From assembly GCA_937950315.1 (NCBI GenBank), contig CALFDU010000083.1:1-64000 (forward strand): a stretch of 64,000 nucleotides of DNA, written 5' to 3'. This document shows, piece after piece, positions 49,255 to 57,146 of this stretch. Positions within the stretch are counted from its first letter, which is position 1. Every line of letters begins with the position of its first letter. The notes under the pieces were generated by a model. It ran no database searches, was not told the origin of the DNA, and saw only the letters and a program-made list of their open reading frames with translations. Origin of the DNA: an uncultured Saprospiraceae bacterium (lineage in GTDB: Bacteria; Bacteroidota; Bacteroidia; Chitinophagales; Saprospiraceae). A program made the position numbers and the translations under genes.

Positions 49255-49272
49255 AAAAATATTTGCGCAAGC
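49255..49272. repeat. right arm of 18-bp inverted repeat flanking the sulfotransferase gene
   Basis: AAAAATATTTGCGCAAGC, exactly complementary to 48176-48193, 58 nt after the sulfotransferase stop. The whole bracketed unit is 1097 bp. Confidence 0.8.
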
Positions 49273-49477
49273 TAGCGGGCAATTTGAAAATTAGTTTGCA
49301 ATTATTTTCAATGTGCAACAATTTAAGTTTTAAAATCAAGTTAATTTTTTAGAGGAGCATGTATCAGGACACTTTACGGCAATTAGGTGTACTGATAAAA
49401 CCGCATGCATTTTTTAAACATCGGAAATTACGGGTCTGCGATAGCCAGATCTGATTCTTAACCTAAAACACATTAGA

Positions 49478-49570
49478 ATGAACAAGAAATTATCCAGTTC
49501 ACTTTTCAAGCCAATTGTAATTCTTCGAAAATTATTCAGGCCTATTTTGTATAGCAAATTTTTACGGTAG
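49478..49570 (+). CDS. possible short basic peptide upstream of gldM
   Basis: ATG to TAG, 30 residues with eight Lys/Arg and alternating hydrophobic residues (KLSSSLFKPIVILRKLFR). It lies in the 560-nt gap 49197-49757, which otherwise shows nothing clear. It may be a leader peptide or chance; only composition supports it. Confidence 0.2.
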   Translation: MNKKLSSSLFKPIVILRKLFRPILYSKFLR

Positions 49571-49757
49571 TCGATCTCTCGGCTAGTACTCCGACTTTTA
49601 TTTTGGCAAATTGGTTGAAAGCATAAAATCCATCACTTGGGTTTTGGCCTTTCACCGAACAGAAATCAATTGTGTTTGGATTCTGAATAAACTTCTACGT
49701 GCATAATGGTAGGGTAAGTCCGAGCACAATTATTAATCAACAACAAAAAATTAAAAA

Positions 49758-51353
49758 ATGTCTATACCAAAAGAACCTCGGCAATTGATGGTTAATATCA
49801 TGTATTTGGTTTTGACCGCATTGCTCGCACTGAATGTTTCAGCAGAAATTTTCAATGCCTTTAAAGTTTTAGATCAAGGTCTGGTTAAATCCAATATGGC
49901 CTTGGATTATGTGAATGGTCCGATGCAGGATGCCATTTACGAAGCAGCAAAAGCGAAACCTTCGCTTCAGACCTATGCGGACCGAGTGAGTCCCATCCGT
50001 GAAGAAGCAAAATCGTTGATTGCTTTTATCAGTGGAATCAGAGATTCCATCATACACACTTCTGGCGGTTTTGTCAGGGATGAAGTTACGCAGGCGTTTA
50101 CCGGAGATTTTGTGGGAGAGAAAAATACGGATGTGACCACACGGATATTGGTGGATGATCCGGCGGGAATCGGGCCTAGCGATGGACAAGGAGAAGTATT
50201 GAAAGAACGCTTGCTTTCATTTCAATCAAAAATCACCGAGTTCATCGATGAAGAAGACAAACTGCATTTCCAAAAAGAAATTGCGGTTTCCGTGGATGAT
50301 CAGACCTGGCAGGATGAAGGGAAGATCAGTTGGTCGCACATGAACTTTGATCGAATGCCGGTGCAAGCCGTGGTGCCGATGATCAACAAGTACATCAACG
50401 ACGTGAAGTCAACCGAAGCAGCGGCCTTGAATTATATTGGTAAGAAAGTAGGGATTGGGAAAGACGACGTGGTCCTTGGTGGATTTACGGTCGTGGCTGC
50501 GCCTGAAAAATCTTATGTGATCAAAGGAGAACCGTACAATGCAGATATTTTTCTCACAGCTTCCGCCGGTCCTGATTCACGGACCCGTGTTGATCTTTCT
50601 GTGAATGGGACTCCCTTGCAATTGGACGGAGAAGGAAGAGGGCAATACAGCATCAATACCTCGACGACTGGACCGAAAACATATACCGCTACGGCGCATG
50701 TTTTTAATCCCATCACCGAGGAGACGAGTACCTATACCAAGGAATTTACCTATGAGGTGGGCGAGCGATCGGTGGCCATCTCACCGACGAAGATGAATGT
50801 ATTTTATGTTGGTGTTGACAACCCAGTAGATATTTCTGCGGCTGGAGCAAACTCCAATACGCTGCGGGCGAGTATGAGTGGTGCAGGAGGAGGAACGATC
50901 CGAAAGGCTGCAGATGGATCCTTCGTGGTGAATGTGAAGACTCCGACCAACCGAGGAGAATTTGCCCAAGTGAATGTATCGGCGGAAGGGATGGATGTGG
51001 TTAAAAAATTCAGAGTAAAAAGAATTCCTGATCCGATACCAAAATTGTCAAAGTCGAAAGGTGGATTTATGAGCAGTGGAGAATTTAGGGTACAGCGAGG
51101 GTTGTTGCCACATCTTGAAAACTTTGATTTTGAGGCGGAGTGTAGTATTGAAGAGTATCGCATTGTGCGGGTGCCACGAGGAAAAGATCCGATGGTCTCG
51201 ATGAACGAGGGCGGCAGATTTACCACTCAATCCAAAGCCATCATCGACAAGGCTCGGGCGAACGATAAATTTTTCTTTGAGGATATTAAATGCAAGTGTC
51301 CAGGAGATACAAAGTTGAGGGATCTGGGTACGATGGTGTTTAAGATCCGGTGA
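49758..51353 (+). CDS. gldM: gliding motility / type IX secretion motor protein GldM (PorM)
   Basis: 531 residues. The N-terminus MSIPKEPRQLMVNIMYLVLT and its single membrane helix (MYLVLTALLALNVSAEIF) are the GldM hallmark; GldM with GldL forms the proton-driven rotary motor. The rest is periplasmic: a helical domain to about 220, then Ig-like domains (KSYVIKGEPYNADIFLTASA; FYVGVDNPVDISAAG) and the C-terminal domain (RFTTQSKAIIDKARANDKFF). In most genomes it lies in gldKLMN; here gldK, gldL and gldN are absent on both sides, so this is an orphan or paralogous copy. The gene is visibly richer in G+C than the genes that follow. Confidence 0.93.
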   Translation: MSIPKEPRQLMVNIMYLVLTALLALNVSAEIFNAFKVLDQGLVKSNMALDYVNGPMQDAIYEAAKAKPSLQTYADRVSPIREEAKSLIAFISGIRDSIIHTSGGFVRDEVTQAFTGDFVGEKNTDVTTRILVDDPAGIGPSDGQGEVLKERLLSFQSKITEFIDEEDKLHFQKEIAVSVDDQTWQDEGKISWSHMNFDRMPVQAVVPMINKYINDVKSTEAAALNYIGKKVGIGKDDVVLGGFTVVAAPEKSYVIKGEPYNADIFLTASAGPDSRTRVDLSVNGTPLQLDGEGRGQYSINTSTTGPKTYTATAHVFNPITEETSTYTKEFTYEVGERSVAISPTKMNVFYVGVDNPVDISAAGANSNTLRASMSGAGGGTIRKAADGSFVVNVKTPTNRGEFAQVNVSAEGMDVVKKFRVKRIPDPIPKLSKSKGGFMSSGEFRVQRGLLPHLENFDFEAECSIEEYRIVRVPRGKDPMVSMNEGGRFTTQSKAIIDKARANDKFFFEDIKCKCPGDTKLRDLGTMVFKIR

Positions 51354-51385
51354 TGTCGGTAGTGCTTTTATTATAGATTTGTGTA

Positions 51386-51419
51386 AAGCCATCTGCTAGG
51401 GCGGGTGGCTTTTCTTTTT
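51386..51419 (+). terminator. probable gldM terminator
   Basis: AAGCCA (51386-51391) pairs with TGGCTT (51406-51411), followed by TTTCTTTTT. The stem is short (6 bp), so confidence is moderate. It is 33 nt past the gldM stop. Confidence 0.55.
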
Positions 51420-51545
51420 GGTAGGGGAGTTGTAAAACAAGTAATAATAAGTCGGTAAATTTCTTAATATAGTATTATAGCGCAAACAAATAATTAGTAC
51501 TGAGAGGTTCAGTCCTGATTATGTAATCAACAGTAGATTAATCTT

Positions 51546-52184
51546 TTAGTTAGCCTTTAAATTATATTGAAGACCGATAAAATAGCTTTGTAAGAATATA
51601 TCAGCACCACCTTCATTATTGGAAGTTTGAGTATACTTTCGTTTGTAAAAATCTATTAAGCCTAAAGAGTACCCAATGCCCACGTTGATCGATTCAGAAA
51701 TCTTAAAGTATGTGGCTACTTCTGAAAATACATTATAATTTTTTACTACAAATAAACTTCCAAATTCTCCAGAGAAGGCTTGTCCCTTAATAAATGCGAC
51801 GGAAGGTTTTATGTTGAATTGTACGTAGATGTTATTAACGATCTGAATCCCAACACCTAGAGATAAATTTCCAAACAATAAATTTACTTCTTCCTCAATA
51901 CGTGTTGTGAGCTCTTCTCCAAGCATTATACGGGGCTGAAATATTTGAGTAGAAGTGAAAATTAAACCTGAACCAACGCTCAGGTTTAATTTCTTACGGT
52001 TTATGAATTTAGTTGAAAAATTTAAATCTGCATAAGAACTTGGTCTGAATTCAAGTGAAGTAAGTGCAACATTATTGAAAATATTGTTGCTTACACCAAT
52101 TTTTGAATTCAACTGAAAATTGCTTAACTGTCCTAGGAGACTGCAGTAACAGCAAATAAAAATTACGACTAAACTATGTTTCAT
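51546..52184 (-). CDS. outer-membrane beta-barrel-like hypothetical protein
   Basis: 212 residues with a signal peptide (MKHSLVVIFICCYCSLLGQ). Alternating amphipathic strands end in aromatic residues (LNLSVGSGLIFTSTQIFQP; LFGNLSLGVGIQIVNNIYVQF; NVGIGYSLGLIDFYKRKY; FIGLQYNLKAN at the C-terminus). This pattern fits a small barrel in the outer membrane. AT-rich compared with gldM. Its start overlaps by one base the stop of the upstream lipoprotein gene, so the two form a unit inside the apparent insertion. Confidence 0.7.
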   Translation of the reverse strand: MKHSLVVIFICCYCSLLGQLSNFQLNSKIGVSNNIFNNVALTSLEFRPSSYADLNFSTKFINRKKLNLSVGSGLIFTSTQIFQPRIMLGEELTTRIEEEVNLLFGNLSLGVGIQIVNNIYVQFNIKPSVAFIKGQAFSGEFGSLFVVKNYNVFSEVATYFKISESINVGIGYSLGLIDFYKRKYTQTSNNEGGADIFLQSYFIGLQYNLKAN

Positions 52185-53233
52185 TAATAGTTACAATTTA
52201 TTTTTGCCCAGCTATTTCCAATTCCTCTAGAACTAGCCTCAGTGAATGCTTTGTCAAAACAAGGGAGAATCAATTCTTTAAACTCTGATGGGTTTTCTCC
52301 AGTAGGCATTCTGACAGGAAATGCAGGCCAAATTAAATTTTTAAAATCAATTAATTCTTTTGCATCATCTGAAGTTATTCGGGACCAATCTTCTGTAAGA
52401 TTCATGTCATTATCAAAACAATTAGAAGCATTAAACTTTGCTCCTCTGAATTCTAATTCAGTATTATATGATTTCCACTCCTTATTTAGCCACCCTTTGT
52501 ATTTAAATCCGTTAACTCTAACATAAATAATAGGTATAAATTCCCATGCGAGTAGTCCTGTTGCATCAGAAAATACTGCTTCGAAAGCATCTCCTTCCAT
52601 TCTAACTTCTACCTTTCTAGAAGGATCTGAGCCGGAATACCTAATATACTCATCCCATAAACCATCTCCACAATCACAACAGTCTGCATCTCTTGGTTCA
52701 GTAAAATCATCATTGTTGATGCCAATAATTCCATCGGAGCTATCATTATCAACAGAAGTTGAATTATTAATTGTTTGCAACAGGGACTCATCACCGTTGA
52801 TAACCGCGAATAATTTGTTTTGGACATATTTATAATAAATATCCCCAATTTGATATTCTCCATCTTCATTTATAATACTTGATTTTGTGGCGTCATTCAA
52901 ACTTGGAATAATGTTATTTTCAAATACTTTAATATATTTTCTATTGGCTTGTAACCAATTATCGATATTTTCGATTGGATCATCTAATTCGGTTAATAAT
53001 GATTGAACTTTTGATCTGTATGAATTAGTGAATCCAATATTGTTTTCCCATAAATCCAATTTAGAATCTTCCATTTTTAATAAAACTTCGGCAAGTGCAA
53101 AATATTGAGAATTGTCATTAAATTTCACTCTTCCATTAACTACTGTTAAGTTGTTTATATTATTGGACCTGTTAGTTGTTTCTATTTCTTCTTGATCAAT
53201 TAAAAAATCAGCAGGCTGCTCGTTTTTGTGCAC
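52184..53233 (-). CDS. hypothetical lipoprotein body, separated from its signal by a frameshift
   Basis: 349 residues as read from GTG 53233 (MHKNEQPADFLIDQEE). The mature-like part has no recognised domain. It has a Cys-rich DADCCDCGDGLWDEYIRY segment near 190 and a beta-rich end. No signal peptide is in this frame, but one in the next frame ends exactly where this begins (see 53228-53292). One extra base in the A5 homopolymer would fuse them into a normal lipoprotein. This is either a young pseudogene, a phase-variable gene or a sequencing error. Very AT-rich. Confidence 0.65.
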   Translation of the reverse strand: MHKNEQPADFLIDQEEIETTNRSNNINNLTVVNGRVKFNDNSQYFALAEVLLKMEDSKLDLWENNIGFTNSYRSKVQSLLTELDDPIENIDNWLQANRKYIKVFENNIIPSLNDATKSSIINEDGEYQIGDIYYKYVQNKLFAVINGDESLLQTINNSTSVDNDSSDGIIGINNDDFTEPRDADCCDCGDGLWDEYIRYSGSDPSRKVEVRMEGDAFEAVFSDATGLLAWEFIPIIYVRVNGFKYKGWLNKEWKSYNTELEFRGAKFNASNCFDNDMNLTEDWSRITSDDAKELIDFKNLIWPAFPVRMPTGENPSEFKELILPCFDKAFTEASSRGIGNSWAKINCNY

Positions 53234-53292
53234 GATTGTAATAAGGAGATAGAGATTATTAGAAGTAGAAAAAATTTGAAATTTGATTTCAT
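53228..53292 (-). other. out-of-frame lipoprotein signal peptide for the 52184-53233 gene
   Basis: ATG 53292 encodes MKSNFKFFLLLIISISLLQS followed by Cys, a textbook lipoprotein signal with lipobox LQSC. The next residues (TK) run into the homopolymer at 53223-53227 (A5 on this strand). Six A would continue in frame as CTKNEQPADFL. In the current sequence the frame instead stops a few codons later. Confidence 0.7.
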
Positions 53293-53514
53293 TTTAAAGA
53301 TTTAGTTGTTAAATAATAAATTTGTTATAAGTTTTAAAGTTAATATAACATATGATTTTCAATTTTAGTGTTTTTTCATCTCTAAAATTTAATCATTTCC
53401 ACCTCTTACTCAAACAGAAGCACTTATAAATATGAGGCTTATGAATGAAGAGGTATCATTCATAATTTTAAATATTTTAAACTAAAGATTTGTTCTCAGG
53501 TATACGCTATGAGA

Positions 53515-53580
53515 AGATTTACCAATCAATCCAAATCCATCATTGAAAAGGCTCGGGCGATTGATGAATTTTTCTTTGAG
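53515..53580 (+). pseudogene. copied fragment of the gldM 3' end
   Basis: These 66 bases match gldM 51216-51281 at 59 positions and read RFTNQSKSIIEKARAIDEFF, compared with RFTTQSKAIIDKARANDKFF in gldM. There is no gene around it. It marks the far side of the AT-rich two-gene block that begins after gldM, so it is a relic of a second gldM or of a duplication made during insertion. Confidence 0.8.
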
Positions 53581-53716
53581 TTTTTCTTTTTGTGGGTGGG
53601 AGTGGATTGATGTTATGTTGTGTCGAGGTGGAACAGATATCAATGGAATAAGTGTCAGTGGAAATTAAGGTTTTTTGAAGTTGACATTTATTATTTTGAA
53701 TCAAATAAAAAGTAGC

Positions 53717-54031
53717 ATGAAAACATATTCATTAAAAAAGGTTGAAGATAAATTGATAGGGAAAATTGGGAACCCAAATCGTGATGATTATGAATTGCGT
53801 ATTAAATTGGTTCAGTTTGGGCAATTGATTAAAGAAGTGAGAAAAGAAAAATCTTTAACTCAATCAGAGTTGGGCAACTTGATAGGGGTAACCAAATCGC
53901 AAATATCTAAATTGGAAAACGGTACTTCAAACATGACCATCGGAACGATATTTAAAATATTTGAAGCTATGAATTCTGAGATATTATTTGAGGTTAGAGG
54001 TGGTCGAGGTGTCCAGGGTAAAAATGGATGA
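53717..54031 (+). CDS. XRE-family HTH protein, HigA/antitoxin-like
   Basis: 104 residues from ATG 53717 (MKTYSLKKVEDKLIG). The helix-turn-helix is FGQLIKEVRKEKSLTQSELG, then NLIGVTKSQISKLENGTSN (residues about 38-90). The short N-terminal segment resembles the toxin-contact part of HigA-type antitoxins. No RelE/HigB toxin gene precedes it, so it is an orphan regulator or antitoxin. It could bind the operator array 120 nt downstream. Confidence 0.82.
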   Translation: MKTYSLKKVEDKLIGKIGNPNRDDYELRIKLVQFGQLIKEVRKEKSLTQSELGNLIGVTKSQISKLENGTSNMTIGTIFKIFEAMNSEILFEVRGGRGVQGKNG

Positions 54032-54153
54032 ATGTCAGTTCTTAAGATTATAGGTGCCTATGATAGCTGCAGGGCTTCTTATATAGATTCAGAATAATTG
54101 CTAATACTTGTGAGGGATTTGCCAGGTGCTGGTTTCTGCAGACTCTTTTCTTA

Positions 54154-54272
54154 ATGGAAATTATTTTCCATATGGGTGCTTATAGTGGAAAATATTTTCC
54201 GTAATCAAGATTAAAGGTGGTTTTAGTGGAAATTATTTTCCAATTAATGGGTTTTAGTGGAAAATATTTAAC
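54154..54272. promoter_or_regulatory. phased array of four palindromic operators
   Basis: GGAAATTATTTTCC (54156-54169), GGAAAATATTTTCC (54187-54200, perfect palindrome), GGAAATTATTTTCC (54228-54241) and a degraded GGAAAATATTTAAC (54259-54272). Each is preceded by GT or AT. Centres are 31, 41 and 31 bp apart, i.e. close to three, four and three helical turns, so a protein would see all sites on one face. The array lies between the XRE gene and hicA. HicB or the XRE protein is the likely ligand. Confidence 0.7.
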
Positions 54273-54320
54273 CGAATGGTTGATAACGAAGATTTTTGTT
54301 GAAAAGCAATTCCAATCCAC

Positions 54321-54350
54321 TTGACAAAAAGTAAATAATTATTTACCTTG
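54321..54350 (+). promoter_or_regulatory. hicAB promoter with perfect 16-bp palindrome
   Basis: GTAAATAATTATTTAC (54331-54346) is a perfect palindrome ending 9 nt before the hicA ATG. TTGACA at 54321 and TACCTTG at 54343-54349 could be -33 and -7 elements. A repressor bound here would cover the promoter, as expected for autoregulated toxin-antitoxin genes. Confidence 0.6.
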
Positions 54351-54355
54351 TAGAA

Positions 54356-54544
54356 ATGAAATCCTCTGCATTTTTTCGTTTATTAAAAAGAGATGGTTGG
54401 TATATAATAAGCCAAAAAGGATCTCATGTTAAAATGAAACATCCAACAAAAGAAGGAATAATAATTTTTCCAAACCATGGAAGTCAAGAACTAGGCAAGG
54501 GCTTGGAAATGAAATTAAGAAAGATTGCAAAATTGAAAAAATAG
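54356..54544 (+). CDS. hicA: HicA-type mRNA interferase toxin
   Basis: 62 residues, dsRNA-binding-like HicA fold: FRLLKRDGWYIISQKGSHVK with the catalytic His in GSHVKMKHP, and the conserved FPNHGSQELGKGL. It cleaves mRNA/tmRNA when not bound by HicB. The ATG at 54356 is 3 nt before the hicB start region on its 3' side (stop 54542-54544, hicB ATG 54547). Confidence 0.93.
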   Translation: MKSSAFFRLLKRDGWYIISQKGSHVKMKHPTKEGIIIFPNHGSQELGKGLEMKLRKIAKLKK

Positions 54545-54546
54545 TG

Positions 54547-54927
54547 ATGGCAAAGAAGTATAAATTTATAATAGAGAAAAGTAAAACAGGATATTCTGCT
54601 TTTGAAAGTAAGCTTCCAATTTTTACTACTGGAAAAACAATGCTAGAGCTTCAAAAGAATGCATTGGAAGCCACTAATTTATTTCTTGAAGATGATTCTA
54701 CTGCAGCTAAATTATCCCAATTAGAATTCGAACTAGACTTCAAGCAGTTTTTCGAATATTATAAAGTCATTAATTCAAAACATTTGGCTGCTAGAATTGG
54801 AATGAATGAATCTTTGCTGTCCCAGTATGTTAATGGGAAAAAGAAGCCATCAAAAAAACAAGTTGAAAGAATTGTTGATGGTCTACATCAAATTGGACAA
54901 GAATTAATCGAACTTACTTTGGTTTAA
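54547..54927 (+). CDS. hicB: HicB-type antitoxin with HTH
   Basis: 126 residues from ATG 54547 (a GTG at 54544 precedes). The N-terminal degenerate RNase-H-like HicB domain is KYKFIIEKSKTGYSAFESKL, then GKTMLELQKNALEATNLFLE. The C-terminal XRE helix-turn-helix is KHLAARIGMNESLLSQYVNG. It neutralises HicA and should repress the operon through the palindromes upstream. Confidence 0.92.
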   Translation: MAKKYKFIIEKSKTGYSAFESKLPIFTTGKTMLELQKNALEATNLFLEDDSTAAKLSQLEFELDFKQFFEYYKVINSKHLAARIGMNESLLSQYVNGKKKPSKKQVERIVDGLHQIGQELIELTLV

Positions 54928-54988
54928 AATTTTGTTGGAATTGCGAAAGGGTACTTTGACAGAAAGGATGGAATGAGAATCATCTGAA

Positions 54989-55135
54989 GTGGCTGATTTT
55001 AAGTTGTTGATAAAGAGCAAAGTTCAATCTGGTTCAAAGGCTGATCGAATTGAAGTATCTATACTTGGACTCAAGCTTGAGAATGAACTGTACTTAGCCA
55101 TAGCTACTGTGATCATAGCTCATCCCTCACTTTAG
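54989..55135 (+). CDS. possible short gene or gene remnant
   Basis: GTG to TAG, 48 residues with coding-like composition (VADFKLLIKSKVQSGSKADR, then LGLKLENELYLAIATVII). It fills most of the 247-nt gap between hicB and the PIN gene. No family is recognised; it could be a truncated remnant of an earlier gene. Confidence 0.3.
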   Translation: MADFKLLIKSKVQSGSKADRIEVSILGLKLENELYLAIATVIIAHPSL

Positions 55136-55174
55136 AAATGGCGAGTAGCCCAGCGTTATCAGTAATAAGAAAAA

Positions 55175-55654
55175 TTAGCTACTCCACTCGTCTAGCAAAT
55201 CAAGGCAAATATCAGTAGGTAGCCATTGATTAAAGTTCATTAATTCAATCAATTTGGAACTAACAAAATCCTTGGGTAGGATATTTTTATCTATAAAATT
55301 CTGAAGTATAAATAGAATCCCATGACTTTCTAGTCCATTTTTTAAACACCAGTTTTTCATTTTCTTCTCTCCTGAAAAAACAACCATTTCAAATTTCATT
55401 GCTACAAACAGAATTGATTTATCGGGGAAAGAAAAGCCCTTATTCCAAGATAATTTATCAAGCTCCTCTTTATCTTCCTCGTTGATATTTAGAACTTTTG
55501 ATTCTTTCGCAACAATCAAGGCGCATGCCTCTTCTAATTCCTCTAAAACAAAAACCGTTGTATTAAATTCATACGGTAATTGAAAGAATAACTCCAGCAA
55601 TTCCAATTCAAATAAATCGATAAAGATATTTGCATCAGTTATTGCTATCTGCAT
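55175..55654 (-). CDS. PIN-like domain protein (DUF3368-type)
   Basis: 159 residues. TDANIFIDLFELELLELFFQ carries the first PIN Asp; Glu residues in VLEELEEA and Asp in FPDKSILFVAMK follow, with FSGEKKMKNWCLKNGLE near the last acidic site. It is probably a ribonuclease toxin. Its gene starts within the last 20 nt of the upstream XRE-ImmA gene, so the two are translationally coupled. Confidence 0.8.
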   Translation of the reverse strand: MQIAITDANIFIDLFELELLELFFQLPYEFNTTVFVLEELEEACALIVAKESKVLNINEEDKEELDKLSWNKGFSFPDKSILFVAMKFEMVVFSGEKKMKNWCLKNGLESHGILFILQNFIDKNILPKDFVSSKLIELMNFNQWLPTDICLDLLDEWSS

Positions 55655-56714
55655 CTACCTTATTAATTTCTCTTCTAAAAGCACTTAATTTCATGTTATA
55701 TAAAGAGGCAGCTTTGGAAGATGTAATAAATTCTTCAGATATTCCACGACAAAGCAATTGCAAAAATCTATTTGATTTTTCTTCACCTTGGTAAGTACCT
55801 ATTTCCTTACTCCAAAGTCCTCTCATTCTAAGGAATTTAACTTGACTTATAAAATACGAATCGGAAATTAATCCTAAGTCTTTGGCACGGTACAGAATTG
55901 CTTGGGGAGAAATACCGTACTCTGATTTAATAAACGATAATTCTCTAAGATGTATGTTCCTTCTGTGTCCTCCTAATTTATTTATTAGCGCTTTTTTAGG
56001 TAGTAACATGGATGCCGCAAATCGATCACACATTCTTTCTTGAATTTTATCTTCAAGATTCTCAATATTTAAAATCAAATGTCCCAGTTCATGCAAAGCA
56101 GTAAATCTTAAGCGATCAATAGCCATCCGACTTAAAGCAATGACAGGAATTTCATCATTTATCCAAGTAGACATTCCTGAAAAATGTTTTATTTCTTCAT
56201 TTATATAAACTACTTTAATTCCTTTATCTTCTAAAGTTTCTAGTATGTTATAAATTGGATTAGAACCTAAATCCCAATACTTTCTAAACTCTAAGGATAT
56301 TTTCTCAACATCAGAAAGAGTTTTTGCAACATATTTCTTGTTGGGTATTGCGTGAGAATGAGATTGATTTAATAATGATTCAGTTTCTAAATATCTTTCC
56401 AGAAAATCCCTTGTCTTCTCAGTTATCTCGTTTTGTTTTTTCTTAGGCAGCTTAGTTTGTTTTCTAAATTTAATCTCACCCAATTCCAAGTTGCTTTCTC
56501 GTAAAAAGTAATCGACTTTTACATTCAAAGCCTTGCTAATAGCTTGCAAGTTTTGAAAAGAAGGTTTCATTAGGCCTTTCTCATATTTGCCTATCGCTTG
56601 TTTGGATATGGCATTATTGGTCTTGTCAGATAATTCCTGCAAGGAAAATCCAGCCATCATACGAGCCATTTTTAATCTGGTATCTAACATTTCGGTTTTA
56701 GTTCTTGTTGACAA
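55635..56714 (-). CDS. XRE regulator fused to ImmA/IrrE metallopeptidase
   Basis: 359 residues. The N-terminal XRE helix-turn-helix is at about 10-65 (SLQELSDKTNNAISKQAIGK). A zinc peptidase domain with HELGH near residue 207 follows (RFTALHELGHLILNIENLED), plus the ImmA third ligand region (MCDRFAASMLLPKKAL). In ImmA systems such peptidases cleave a repressor to derepress mobile elements or stress genes. Here the fused HTH could regulate itself by self-cleavage or serve as antitoxin to the overlapping PIN gene (Xre-COG2856/PIN pairing is known from comparative work). The ATG at 56714 is good. Confidence 0.9.
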   Translation of the reverse strand: MSTRTKTEMLDTRLKMARMMAGFSLQELSDKTNNAISKQAIGKYEKGLMKPSFQNLQAISKALNVKVDYFLRESNLELGEIKFRKQTKLPKKKQNEITEKTRDFLERYLETESLLNQSHSHAIPNKKYVAKTLSDVEKISLEFRKYWDLGSNPIYNILETLEDKGIKVVYINEEIKHFSGMSTWINDEIPVIALSRMAIDRLRFTALHELGHLILNIENLEDKIQERMCDRFAASMLLPKKALINKLGGHRRNIHLRELSFIKSEYGISPQAILYRAKDLGLISDSYFISQVKFLRMRGLWSKEIGTYQGEEKSNRFLQLLCRGISEEFITSSKAASLYNMKLSAFRREINKVDADSNN

Positions 56715-57035
56715 ATTTAGTAATTTATGCCTTTATTGTCAACTTTTCACTTAGTATTTGAAATATCAAATATGTAAAACGAATAATGAAAGCTACATGG
56801 AAGATTACTTAACAGTCAATATTTCTTGATAAAATGGGCTTATGATCCAATCATATCTAGAGTTGTAAAACAGAGAGGTTCCCTTTGTAAATATTTTTAT
56901 TTATTCTAAGGTGGAATTTATCCTAGGTAATGTGTAGATCATCAAATTTAAATTTTGAGACATAGGAAAAAGTACTCAACATATTATGAGACATTCTGAT
57001 GGTTGGACAGTATTTTTAAATTACCGTTGGCAGGA

Positions 57036-57121
57036 AAGAAATCAACTCTACGTCTAAGGTTTCCATCCAGAAAGCGAATGATCAACGAAGCACTCGGCAA
57101 CATTTGCGGAAGCGATATGAT
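57036..57121. repeat. 86-bp dispersed repeat, copy A
   Basis: 81 of 86 bases are identical to 60592-60677. On the + strand its first part reads RNQLYV then stop, the same as the C-terminus of the nucleotidyltransferase at 59543-60613. It ends in ACATTTGCGGAAGCG, a one-base variant of the dispersed ATTTGCGCAAGC repeat. It lies in the gap 56715-57146, which contains no intact gene; a 23-codon frame from ATG 56986 ends in the shared stop. Confidence 0.85.
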
Positions 57122-57146
57122 TGCCATACTAGAATCTTGGTCACTG

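Noticed and set aside
49568-49596. Possible terminator or structured RNA upstream of gldM (AGTCG/CGACT)
   Set aside because: The stem is only 5 bp and the T-tract is interrupted; no conserved RNA recognised.
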